Positions 1 to 7,006 of a stretch of 64,000 nucleotides of DNA are shown here, piece after piece; the first letter of the stretch is position 1; the number at the start of each line of letters is the position of its first letter. This DNA comes from Amycolatopsis nigrescens CSC17Ta-90 (GTDB lineage Bacteria; Actinomycetota; Actinomycetes; Mycobacteriales; Pseudonocardiaceae). The notes below the pieces were generated by a model. That model made no database searches and was not told the origin of the DNA. It worked only from the letters and a program-made list of their open reading frames with translations. Where the stretch lies: positions 7,919,001 through 7,983,000 of the forward strand of contig NZ_ARVW01000001.1 in NCBI RefSeq assembly GCF_000384315.1. The letters run 5' to 3'. Made by a program: the position numbers and the translations under genes.

Positions 1-222
1 GGAAACAGCGATCCCGCGCAGTATTCGCAGGGAGCCTTCGGGGTTCGCGGCGGGGCGGGAACCGACAACCTCACCGGCGGCACCGGGAACGACGTGCTGA
101 CCGGTGACGAGGGCAACGACACCCTGGTGGGCGGGCCGGGCCGGGACACCGTCAACGGCGGACCGGGCATCGACCGCTGCGACGGTGAGGTCAAGATCGA
201 CTGCGAGCTGCCGTTCGGCTGA
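1..222 (+). CDS. RTX-like calcium-binding secreted protein, C-terminal fragment (cut by window edge)
   Basis: An open frame runs from base 1 to the TGA at 220-222; the start lies outside the window. The 73 visible residues contain glycine/aspartate-rich nonapeptide-like repeats ([27 protein letters not shown]). They end in a motif GPGIDRCD..(V/I)KIDCEL. Such GGxGxDxxx repeats bind calcium in RTX/haemolysin-type proteins, usually outside the cell. The end is nearly identical in layout to that of the next gene, so the two are tandem paralogues. The final Cys pair probably forms a disulfide (inference). The N-terminal domain cannot be described. Confidence 0.75.
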   Translation, partial: GNSDPAQYSQGAFGVRGGAGTDNLTGGTGNDVLTGDEGNDTLVGGPGRDTVNGGPGIDRCDGEVKIDCELPFG

Positions 223-239
223 GCGGACGCGAGCGGACC

Positions 240-273
240 AAAAAGACGACCCATTCTTCCGGGTCGTCTTTTT
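240..273 (+). terminator. Strong intrinsic terminator
   Basis: A perfect 13-bp inverted repeat (AAAAAGACGACCC at 240-252, GGGTCGTCTTTTT at 261-273) surrounds an 8-base loop. It lies 18 bases after the stop of the first RTX-like gene and has a natural T-tract in its descending arm. Confidence 0.93.
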
Positions 274-384
274 GCCGTCCGCGGCAATCGCGGCGCGCTC
301 CCATTCAGTTGTCGTCCAATTTATTTTCAGGCGACCGCGTCATTCTCTGGCGGTAAGGTATTTCGGCTCATCGCAAGGGAGTGC

Positions 385-942
385 ATGATGACCCGTTTCT
401 CCGCCAACCGTTCGATCGCCGCGCTGGCCGGTGCGCTGGCGCTGGCCGGCGCCGTGGCCGCCGCACCCGCCGTCGCGGCTGAGTCGCCCGCCGCCGATGC
501 CCAGTCCACGACCTGCGTCGACCCGCGCAACGGCGTGCCCTTCCTCGCGTCCTGGCTGGGGACCCAGGGGGGCGACATCCTGTGGCTGCAGCCGGGCGCC
601 GCCGTGGCCGCGCTGGGCGGCGCCGACCTGGTGCTCACCAACCTGGCCGACCCCAGCGCCGTCGCCTGCCTCGGCAACGGGGGAGACACCTTCGGCAACA
701 GCGACCTGCAGCAGGTGTCCCGCGGTTCGTTCGGGGTGAACGGCGGCAACGGCAACGACACGATCATGGGCGGGGACGGCAACGACTACCTCGCCGGTGA
801 CCGCGGCCAGTTCGGGGAGCCGGACGTGCCGGGCGTCGGTGGGAACGACACCCTGGTCGGCGGCCCCGGTATGGACACCGCCGACGGCGGCCCCGGGATC
901 GACCGGTGCGACGCCGAGATCGAGATCAACTGCGAGCTTTGA
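385..942 (+). CDS. Secreted RTX-repeat calcium-binding protein
   Basis: The 185-residue protein starts with two Met codons at 385, downstream of a purine-rich AAGGGAG. It has a typical signal peptide: basic MMTRFSANR, a hydrophobic Ala/Leu stretch to about residue 30, and an AxA-type cleavage site near PAVAA. Residues 33-115 form a domain I do not recognise. Residues 115-175 hold calcium-binding nonapeptide-like repeats ([36 protein letters not shown]). The end, [17 protein letters not shown], matches the paralogue that ends at 222. It is likely exported and stabilised by calcium outside the cell. The function is unknown. Confidence 0.8.
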   Translation: MMTRFSANRSIAALAGALALAGAVAAAPAVAAESPAADAQSTTCVDPRNGVPFLASWLGTQGGDILWLQPGAAVAALGGADLVLTNLADPSAVACLGNGGDTFGNSDLQQVSRGSFGVNGGNGNDTIMGGDGNDYLAGDRGQFGEPDVPGVGGNDTLVGGPGMDTADGGPGIDRCDAEIEINCEL

Positions 943-961
943 CCCTGGGGGTTTCCACGGG

Positions 962-981
962 CCGGGTGTTTCGGCACCCGG
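962..981. terminator. Bidirectional hairpin terminator between convergent genes
   Basis: A 7-bp stem (CCGGGTG at 962-968, CACCCGG at 975-981) has a TTTCGG loop. It sits in the 49-bp space between the RTX gene ending at 942 and the convergent SDR gene ending at 992. There is no U-tract, as is common in high-GC actinomycetes. Confidence 0.5.
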
Positions 982-991
982 TCCGCGGAAC

Positions 992-1792
992 TCACGCGTG
1001 GGTACCGCCGTCGATGCGGATTTCGGTGCCCGTGATGAACTTGCCGTCCTCCGATGCGAGCATGGCCACCACCCCGGCCACGGTCTCCGGTTCGGCGAAG
1101 CCCTCACCGATGGCGGGCAGCAGCTTCGTGAACAGCGACCAGTCGACGTCCTGCGGCACGAACTCGGTGAAGTGGTTGGTGATGCCGCTGGAGACGCTGC
1201 CCGGCTTGACCGACACCGCGCGCAGGCCCTGGCGCGAGTACTCCAGCGCGATGGCGTGGGTGAACGCTTCGACCGCGCCCTTGCTGGCCGAGTAGGCCGC
1301 CAGGAACGGGTGCGCGAAGCTGGCCGAAGTGGAGCTGAAGTTCACGATCACGCCGTGGCCGCTGTCGAGCAGCGCGGGCAGGGCGGCCCGGGTGACCAGG
1401 AAGGTGCCGGTCGCGTTGACCGCGAGGATGCGGTTCCACAGTTCCAGCGAGAACTCGTGCGTGTGCCCGCCGCGGAGCATGCCGGCCGCGTTGACCAGCA
1501 CGTCCAGGCCGCCCAGCCGGTCGATGGCGTCGCCGACGACCGCACCGACCGCCTGCTCGTCGGCGATGTCGAGTTCACCGGTCGTCAGCCGTTCGCCGGT
1601 GCCGGCCCGGCCGGCGAGTTCGGCGGTCTCTTCGAGGCCATCGGCGGCCACGTCGGCGGTGACCACGGTGGCGCCCTCGGCGAGCAGGCGCAGGACGGTG
1701 GCCCTGCCGATGCCCGAAGCCCCGCCGGTGACCAGCACCCGGCGGCCGGTGAATCGGTCCATCTGCGCTCCTTGGTTCGTCCGGTCCGTCAT
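992..1792 (-). CDS. SDR-family NAD(P)-dependent oxidoreductase
   Basis: This is a 266-residue classical short-chain dehydrogenase. The cofactor-binding TGGASGIG is at about residues 22-29, NAAG at 101-104, catalytic Ser near 153, and the YSASK pair Tyr167/Lys171. An internal Met at residue 11 (MDRFTGRR) is an alternative start. The start codon overlaps the stop of the GH3 beta-glucosidase gene in an ATGA, so the two are translationally coupled. It may act on a sugar or aglycone released by the glucosidase (inference); the substrate is not readable from the sequence. Confidence 0.88.
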   Translation of the reverse strand: MTDRTNQGAQMDRFTGRRVLVTGGASGIGRATVLRLLAEGATVVTADVAADGLEETAELAGRAGTGERLTTGELDIADEQAVGAVVGDAIDRLGGLDVLVNAAGMLRGGHTHEFSLELWNRILAVNATGTFLVTRAALPALLDSGHGVIVNFSSTSASFAHPFLAAYSASKGAVEAFTHAIALEYSRQGLRAVSVKPGSVSSGITNHFTEFVPQDVDWSLFTKLLPAIGEGFAEPETVAGVVAMLASEDGKFITGTEIRIDGGTHA

Positions 1793-3996
1793 ACCGCAGT
1801 CCTGCCGAGCTCGATCAGCCGGGCCAGTGTTCCGGGTGGGATGGCGAGGCCGCCGAAGTTCAGGAACTGCCGCAGGGGCATCGAGCCTGCCATCCGCAGC
1901 AGGTCTTCGCCTGCAGTGCCATCAGTGCCGTCGGCGAGGTGCTGGGTGATGGCGGGCCCGGCGACGGGGTGGGTGAACCACTCTTCGACCGTGGAGTCGA
2001 GGGAAAGGACCCAGGTGATGGTGTCCCCGGTCAGTGTCACGGTCCGTTCGGCGGCGATCTCCGCCGCGCTGTGTCCTATTTGGACTGTGTAGTCGCCAGG
2101 AGCAACCACCCAGCGGGAGAGCTCGACGTCGTAGTAGCCGAAAGCGCGGCGGCCGAGTGCCAGCTCGACCTCGCGCGACTCTCCTGGTTGGACGGTGACC
2201 TTGGTGAACGCCCGAAGCTCACGGGCCGGACGCCGGACCGGCCCCGCGGTGGTGGCGACGTAGACCTGCACCACGTGCTTACCGGCTCGTTGCCCGGTGT
2301 TGGTCACGGTCAGCGAGACGGTGGCGGTGTCGTCGCCGGTGGGCGCGACGGACAGGTCGTCGGTGCGGAAGCCGGTATAGCTCAGCCCGTGGCCGAACGG
2401 GTAGCGGACGGGCACCTCGCAGGTTTCGTAGTAGCGGTAACCCACCATGACGCCCTCGCCGTAGCGGACGTGTCCCTGCTCACCGGGGAAGTTGAGGTAG
2501 CTGGGATTGTCCTGCAGGCGCAGCGGGATGCTTTCGGCCAGCCGGCCCGACGGGCAGGTCACGCCGAAGAGCAGATCCGCGAGCGCGCCACCGCCGGCCT
2601 GGCCGAGCAGCCAGCCGTCGAGGATCGCGTCCACCTCGTCGTGCCAGCCTTCCAGGGAGAGCACGCCGCCGTGGGAGAGCACGACGACCGTGCGCTCGCT
2701 GGCGGCCGCGACCGCGCGGATGGCCCGCACCTGATCCGCGGGCAGCGCGATGGCCGTCCGGTCGAAGCCTTCGGACTCGTCCTTTTCGCTCAGTCCGGCG
2801 AATACGACGGCGATATCGGCCTTCGTGGCGACAGCGGCCGCGTCCTCCGCGAGTCGCCGCTCATGGCCGGATCCGTCCAGGGTGAACCCGGGCGCGTAGG
2901 TCACGGATGTGCCGATGGCCCGGATCGCGTCCAGCGCGGTGTCCACTTTGGTCGGATTGATGTGTGAGCTGCCGCCGCCCTGATACCGAGGACTCGCGGC
3001 GAACTCGCCGATCACGGCGATCCGCGCGTCCGTCCGCAGCGGCAGGGTGGCGTGTTCGTTGCGCAGCAGTACCGCGCAGTCCGCGGCGAGTTCCCTGGCC
3101 AGCGAGTGGTGCGCGGCCGCCTGGATCTCCCCGGCCGGTGCCGCGGCCAGTCCGGTGAGTGCGAGCACGCGGCGGACCGACCGGTCCACCACCGCTTCGT
3201 CCAGTTCGCCCCGGCGGACGGCGTGCACGATCTCTTCGTCGGTGCGCCCGCCGCTGCCGGGCATCTCGAGGTCGAGCCCGGCGACCAGCGCGGCCACCCG
3301 GTCACCGACCGCGCCCCAGTCCGACACCACCGCACCACGGAAGCCCCATTCGTCGCGCAGGACTTCGGTGAGCAGCCGGTGGTGCTGCGCGGCCTTCACC
3401 CCGTTCACGCGGTTGTAGGAGCACATGACCGTCGCCGGGTCCGCCTCCGTGACCACTCGTTCGAAGGCCGGCAGGTAGATCTCCCGCAGCGTGCGCTCGT
3501 CCACGTCGGCGCTGACCCGCATCCGGTCGGTCTCCTGGTTGTTCGCGGCGAAGTGCTTCACCGACGCGCCAACGCCTTCAGCCTGCATGGCCCGCACGTG
3601 CGCGGCGCCGAGCACCCCGGACAGCAGCGGGTCTTCCGAGTAGTACTCGAAGTTGCGCCCGCACAACGGCGACCGCTTGATGTTCACGCCGGGCCCGAGC
3701 ACCACGTCGACCCCGAGGGCACGTGCTTCGCGGCCGATCGCGGCGCCGGCACTGGCCGCGACCTCGGCGTCCCAGCTCGAACCGACGGCCGCCGCGGGCG
3801 GGAAGCAGGTGGCGGGCAGGCTGTCGTGGATGCCGAGGTGGTCGTCCGCGCCGGCTTGGCGGCGCAGGCCGTGCGGGCCGTCGGTGAGCACGATCGAGGG
3901 GACGCCGGCCGTCTCCAGCGGCTTGGTGCTCCAGAAGTCCCGCCCGGACAGCAGCGACGCCTTCTGCTCGAGGGTGAGGTCGGCAAGGTCCGGCAT
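1789..3996 (-). CDS. Glycoside hydrolase family 3 beta-glucosidase
   Basis: The 735-residue protein has the GH3 order: an N-terminal TIM-barrel-like domain with the substrate-binding KHFAANNQE motif near 148-156 and the nucleophile Asp226 in VVSDWGAV. Next comes an alpha/beta sandwich domain (about 290-520) with GGSSHINPTK, then a fibronectin-III-like domain near 560-640 (TVSLTVTNTGQRAGKHVVQVY). No signal peptide is present, so it is cytoplasmic and probably works on imported oligosaccharides or glycosides. It is the first gene of a two-gene minus-strand operon with the SDR. The ATG at 3996 is preceded by GGAAGGAACAG, a good ribosome-binding site. Confidence 0.93.
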   Translation of the reverse strand: MPDLADLTLEQKASLLSGRDFWSTKPLETAGVPSIVLTDGPHGLRRQAGADDHLGIHDSLPATCFPPAAAVGSSWDAEVAASAGAAIGREARALGVDVVLGPGVNIKRSPLCGRNFEYYSEDPLLSGVLGAAHVRAMQAEGVGASVKHFAANNQETDRMRVSADVDERTLREIYLPAFERVVTEADPATVMCSYNRVNGVKAAQHHRLLTEVLRDEWGFRGAVVSDWGAVGDRVAALVAGLDLEMPGSGGRTDEEIVHAVRRGELDEAVVDRSVRRVLALTGLAAAPAGEIQAAAHHSLARELAADCAVLLRNEHATLPLRTDARIAVIGEFAASPRYQGGGSSHINPTKVDTALDAIRAIGTSVTYAPGFTLDGSGHERRLAEDAAAVATKADIAVVFAGLSEKDESEGFDRTAIALPADQVRAIRAVAAASERTVVVLSHGGVLSLEGWHDEVDAILDGWLLGQAGGGALADLLFGVTCPSGRLAESIPLRLQDNPSYLNFPGEQGHVRYGEGVMVGYRYYETCEVPVRYPFGHGLSYTGFRTDDLSVAPTGDDTATVSLTVTNTGQRAGKHVVQVYVATTAGPVRRPARELRAFTKVTVQPGESREVELALGRRAFGYYDVELSRWVVAPGDYTVQIGHSAAEIAAERTVTLTGDTITWVLSLDSTVEEWFTHPVAGPAITQHLADGTDGTAGEDLLRMAGSMPLRQFLNFGGLAIPPGTLARLIELGRTAV

Positions 3997-4225
3997 GTGG
4001 CTGTTCCTTCCTGGATGGAGATCGCCTCAGGATTCTCACCCGCCGGAGAGCGTGTCGCCGGTTGAAGACGAGCCCGGTCCGGCCGGTACCGGAGGCAGTT
4101 CGAAGGCAGCCGGCCCGAGCGGCGTTGCCCCGAGTGGGTGCCGCCGGGTGATCCTTAACCGTGAGGCTTGCGCCGGTGCGGAGGACAGGCCCGTTCGGAA
4201 TGCTGATCCGAGAAGGAGAGCACGA

Positions 4226-4663
4226 ATGACCGTCCCCGCACCTCGCTCCGCCCCAGGCTGCCAGCCGGCACCATCGGCGCCGGTCGGCAACTACCTCACC
4301 AGCCAATTCCGGCCGGGGATCAGCCCGGACGGCCAGTACGTGGTGCTGCCGAGGGCGGTCCTCGAGCGGCTCCCGCGGCGGTTGCAGCACCTGGTCGTCG
4401 ACGTGCTGAACGCGGTGCACGCCCAGATGCCGGTCGAAACCACGCCGGTGTACCGGGTAGGGCCGTCCGCGTGGTTCGAGATCGACGGCCTCGACGAGGA
4501 ACGGCTGCAGGAAGCCGGCATCATCGTCGAGTTCGAGGCCGATGGCGAACTGGTCTACCGCGACCTCCGCACCGGGCACTGCCTGACCGAGGACGAACGG
4601 CACCTCTGCGTGCTGCTCGACACGCCCGATCCGTTGTCGCAGGGCGTCCCGGAACGCTGCTGA
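4226..4663 (+). CDS. Conserved hypothetical actinobacterial protein
   Basis: This is a 145-residue protein. The ATG at 4226 is chosen because GAAGGAG lies 8 bases upstream; the frame is open further 5' but that part is non-coding in composition. The protein has a Pro/Ala-rich first 25 residues and then a soluble mixed domain (FRPGISPDGQYVVLPR, later WFEIDGLDEERLQEAGI). It has no signal peptide, membrane segment or catalytic motif I recognise. It stands alone and converges on the SRPBCC gene 7 bp away. Confidence 0.7.
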   Translation: MTVPAPRSAPGCQPAPSAPVGNYLTSQFRPGISPDGQYVVLPRAVLERLPRRLQHLVVDVLNAVHAQMPVETTPVYRVGPSAWFEIDGLDEERLQEAGIIVEFEADGELVYRDLRTGHCLTEDERHLCVLLDTPDPLSQGVPERC

Positions 4664-4670
4664 CGCGGCG

Positions 4671-5075
4671 TTAGGCCGGTTCGCAGAGCGTGCGCACGGT
4701 GCGCAGCTCGTCCTGGACGATCGCCATCTGCCGGGCGACCGCGTCTTCGGGCACGTCGCCGGGGAAGAAGAGCGTGAACTGGTACTCGCTGCCGTCGCCG
4801 TTGGGCAGCACCCGGGTGAACGCGCCGAGGCGCGGGTCCGCGGCGGCGAGCAGGTCGACCGTGCCGTGCTCGCGGGAGACGCGCACGGTGATGCGCGTTT
4901 CCCCTTCGCCGTTGTCGACGAGCCAGTCGTCACCGTCGGGACGGACGGCACGGGCTACCCCGGGAGCCCAGCGGGGCAGGTTGTGCGGGTCGGCCACGAG
5001 GTCGAGGACGGCCTCCGGCGGGGCGTCGATCGAGGTCGTCCGCGTTTCGGCGCGTGAGCTTGATTTAGTAGGCAT
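4671..5075 (-). CDS. SRPBCC-family (START-like) protein
   Basis: The protein has 134 residues from the ATG at 5075. The fold signature is an N-terminal strand RTTSIDAPPEAVLDLVADPHNLPRW followed by alternating strands (DGDDWLVDNGEGETRITVRV) and a long C-terminal helix. SRPBCC proteins bind hydrophobic ligands in a helix-grip pocket. A longer start at 5111 exists, but it would place the start codon upstream of the promoter -10. The gene is divergent from the MarR regulator at 5126 and shares its operator, so it is probably the regulated target. Confidence 0.82.
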   Translation of the reverse strand: MPTKSSSRAETRTTSIDAPPEAVLDLVADPHNLPRWAPGVARAVRPDGDDWLVDNGEGETRITVRVSREHGTVDLLAAADPRLGAFTRVLPNGDGSEYQFTLFFPGDVPEDAVARQMAIVQDELRTVRTLCEPA

Positions 5076-5080
5076 ATGTA

Positions 5081-5125
5081 GATCGTACGCTGATGCGTAC
5101 GAGTTTGTCACTCTACGATCCGGGC
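5081..5125. promoter_or_regulatory. Divergent promoters with MarR-type palindromic operator
   Basis: A perfect 8-4-8 inverted repeat TCGTACGC-TGAT-GCGTACGA occupies 5083-5102. For the minus-strand SRPBCC gene there is -35 GTGACA (5106-5111, read in reverse) and -10 TACGAT (5082-5087) with an 18-bp spacer, 6 nt before its ATG. The operator lies between these boxes. On the plus strand TACGAT (5114-5119) lies 6 nt before the marR ATG. Both transcripts would be leaderless or nearly so. The arrangement predicts autorepression by the MarR protein. Confidence 0.8.
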
Positions 5126-5536
5126 ATGGAACGTGAGGATCTCGGCGCGCTGCTCGCGCGCATCACGCGCCGGCTGATCGACGCGGAGCGACCGCTGCTG
5201 AGCAGGCACGGGCTCTCGATGTGGGCCTACAGCGCGCTTTCCCGGCTCGCTCAGCAGCCGGCGGCCACGCAGCAGGCCCTCGCCGGCGCGATCGGCTACG
5301 ACAAGACGCGGCTGATCGCGCTGCTCGACGGGCTGGAGGAGGACGGGCTGATCGTCCGCGAGCCGGACCCCGCCGACCGACGGGCGCACACCGTCCGCCT
5401 GACCGAGGCCGGCGAGGCCCGCCACGCCGCTGTCCAGGCCGACATCCGCGCGATGGAAGACCAGCTGCTGGGCGAGCTGACCGCGGCCGAGAAGCGTGCC
5501 CTGCTCGGCACGCTGTCCCGGCTCGCCAGGGAGTAA
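5126..5536 (+). CDS. MarR-family transcriptional regulator
   Basis: This 136-residue winged-helix regulator has the MarR layout: a dimer helix, then the recognition region LAQQPAATQQALAGAIGYDKTRLIALLDGLEEDGLI. The wing is REPDPADRRAHTVRLTEAG (the DxRxH signature), followed by a C-terminal dimer helix. The ATG at 5126 is preferred over the one at 5093 because 5093 falls inside the palindromic operator and upstream of the -10 box at 5114-5119. It probably represses itself and the divergent SRPBCC gene and is released by a small aromatic ligand (family knowledge). Confidence 0.9.
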   Translation: MEREDLGALLARITRRLIDAERPLLSRHGLSMWAYSALSRLAQQPAATQQALAGAIGYDKTRLIALLDGLEEDGLIVREPDPADRRAHTVRLTEAGEARHAAVQADIRAMEDQLLGELTAAEKRALLGTLSRLARE

Positions 5537-5541
5537 GGCGT

Positions 5542-5916
5542 CTACGGCTGCGCCGGGCCGAACGGCGCTTCCGGGGTGTCGAGGACGCGCAGCCAGGAGC
5601 CGTCCGGCTGACGTCGTACCACCTGAACCCAGCCGGCGGTGTTGTCCGGCGGGCGGGTCGAGGTGATGGCGAGGTCGCCGTTGCGCACGGTCGGCAGCAG
5701 GGGCTGCGGTTCGATCCGGCCGGGGCGGGCGACCAGCTGGGTGAACACCTCGCGCATCGCGTCGTGGCCGATCGTGCGCGCCCCGGGCGGGAAGGCGATC
5801 ATCGCGTCCGGCTCGTACAGCGCCACCATTCCTTCGACGTCACCTGCGTTGACTCGCTCGACGAACAGCCGGGTCAGATCCTCCGGTTCGGCTGCCTGCT
5901 CGCGGGTGGTGGTCAT
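5542..5916 (-). CDS. NTF2-like / SnoaL-fold YybH-type protein
   Basis: The protein has 124 residues from the ATG at 5916, which follows a GAGAGGAGC ribosome-binding site; a start at 5991 is possible but lacks one. It has the cone-shaped NTF2 fold signature: an N-terminal helix (DLTRLFVERVNAGDVEGMVALYEPDAMIAFPPG), then G.E.F-type helix and strands ending in WLRVLDTPEAP. Members bind or isomerise small molecules, and many are steroid-isomerase-like. It converges on marR 5 bp away. The substrate is unknown. Confidence 0.78.
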   Translation of the reverse strand: MTTTREQAAEPEDLTRLFVERVNAGDVEGMVALYEPDAMIAFPPGARTIGHDAMREVFTQLVARPGRIEPQPLLPTVRNGDLAITSTRPPDNTAGWVQVVRRQPDGSWLRVLDTPEAPFGPAQP

Positions 5917-6052
5917 CAAAGCTCCTCTCGTAGGATTCCAGTCTGCACCGAAAAGCCGGGCCCGTGCCGGGGCGCCGAGCTTTGAGTCCACTGTGGATAG
6001 TCAGGGGGAGGTGGCGCTGGGTGTCGAACCTGTCCAACGTGAACCCACATTA

Positions 6053-6088
6053 GCACGCACAAAACAACACCGAATCATTGTGAAGTGC
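6053..6088. promoter_or_regulatory. Imperfect palindrome upstream of the deoR gene (candidate operator)
   Basis: GCAC-g-CACAA (6053-6062) and TTGTG-aa-GTGC (6078-6088) form an imperfect inverted repeat around an AT-rich 15-bp core, in the 221-bp gap before the DeoR start. DeoR-family proteins bind such AT-rich repeats. The rest of the gap holds no gene that I can support. Confidence 0.4.
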
Positions 6089-6137
6089 AGATCCGACCGG
6101 TAACGTTCGCCGAGGGACCCACCGTCGGGAGGTGTTC

Positions 6138-6899
6138 GTGTACGCCGAGGAACGGCATTGGACGATCCTGGAGCAGGCACGGAAGAACGGCCGAGTCGAC
6201 GTCGCGGTGCTCGCCTCCCAGTTCGAGATCACCACCGAAACGGTGCGCCGCGACCTGACCGCGCTGGAGCGGCGCGGTGAGCTGCGCCGGGTGCACGGCG
6301 GTGCGATTCCGATGGAGCGCATGGGTTTCGAACCCGGTGTGTCGGCGCGCGAGTCGGTGATGATCGCGGAGAAGACCCGGATCGCCAAGGCCGCGCTGGA
6401 ACTGGTGCCGGAGGAGGGCGCGATCCTGCTCGACGCCGGCACCACGGTGGCCAGGCTGGCGCAGATCCTGCCGGTGGACCGCGAGCTGACCGTGGTCACC
6501 CACTCGCTGACCACCGCCTTTGCGCTGGGCGGCCGCGGCAACATCACGCTGATGCTGGTCGGCGGCAGGCTGCGCGGGCGCACCCTGGCCGCGGTGGACA
6601 GCTGGGCGCTGCACGCGCTCAACGACATCTACGTGGACGTCGCCTTCATGGCGACCAACGGGCTTTCCCTGGAACGCGGCCTCACCACGCCGGACACCGC
6701 GGAGGCGATGGTGAAGCGGGCGGCGATCGCGGCGGCCCGGCGCACCATCGTGCTCGCCGACCACACCAAGGTCGGCAACGACCACTTCGCCAGGTTCGGC
6801 GAGCTCGCCGAGGTGGACACGTTGATCACCGACGAGGGCGTGGACAGCCAGGTGGCGGAGGAGATCCGCCGCGCCGGCACGCAGGTGGTCACCGCCTGA
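6138..6899 (+). CDS. DeoR/GlpR-family sugar-metabolism repressor
   Basis: The protein has 253 residues from the GTG at 6138, placed 5 nt after GGGAGG; a GTG at 6132 overlaps that site. The N-terminal HTH reads YAEERHWTILEQARKNGRVDVAVLASQFEITTETVRRDLTALE, with the classic DeoR pattern ending in RRVHGGAI. The C-terminal DeoR sensor domain has the sugar-phosphate-binding signatures ILLDAGTT and FMATNGLS. DeoR proteins usually repress a neighbouring sugar operon. Here the neighbouring gene is a LAL regulator, and the matching PTS operon lies about 10 kb downstream. A small ACCGCT-TG-AGCGGT hairpin follows the stop (6900-6913). Confidence 0.92.
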   Translation: MYAEERHWTILEQARKNGRVDVAVLASQFEITTETVRRDLTALERRGELRRVHGGAIPMERMGFEPGVSARESVMIAEKTRIAKAALELVPEEGAILLDAGTTVARLAQILPVDRELTVVTHSLTTAFALGGRGNITLMLVGGRLRGRTLAAVDSWALHALNDIYVDVAFMATNGLSLERGLTTPDTAEAMVKRAAIAAARRTIVLADHTKVGNDHFARFGELAEVDTLITDEGVDSQVAEEIRRAGTQVVTA

Positions 6900-7006
6900 A
6901 CCGCTTGAGCGGTCCCGAACAGCTCGCGGCGGCGGGCGGGCCGGAGCCCGTACGATCGCGTCACCGGACCCGTGGCCAGGGGTGCGTGAGCTGAGAGGAG
7001 CCGGGA

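Noticed and set aside
6900..6913. ACCGCT-TG-AGCGGT as a terminator after deoR
   Set aside because: The stem is only 6 bp with a 2-base loop and no T-tract, too weak to call.
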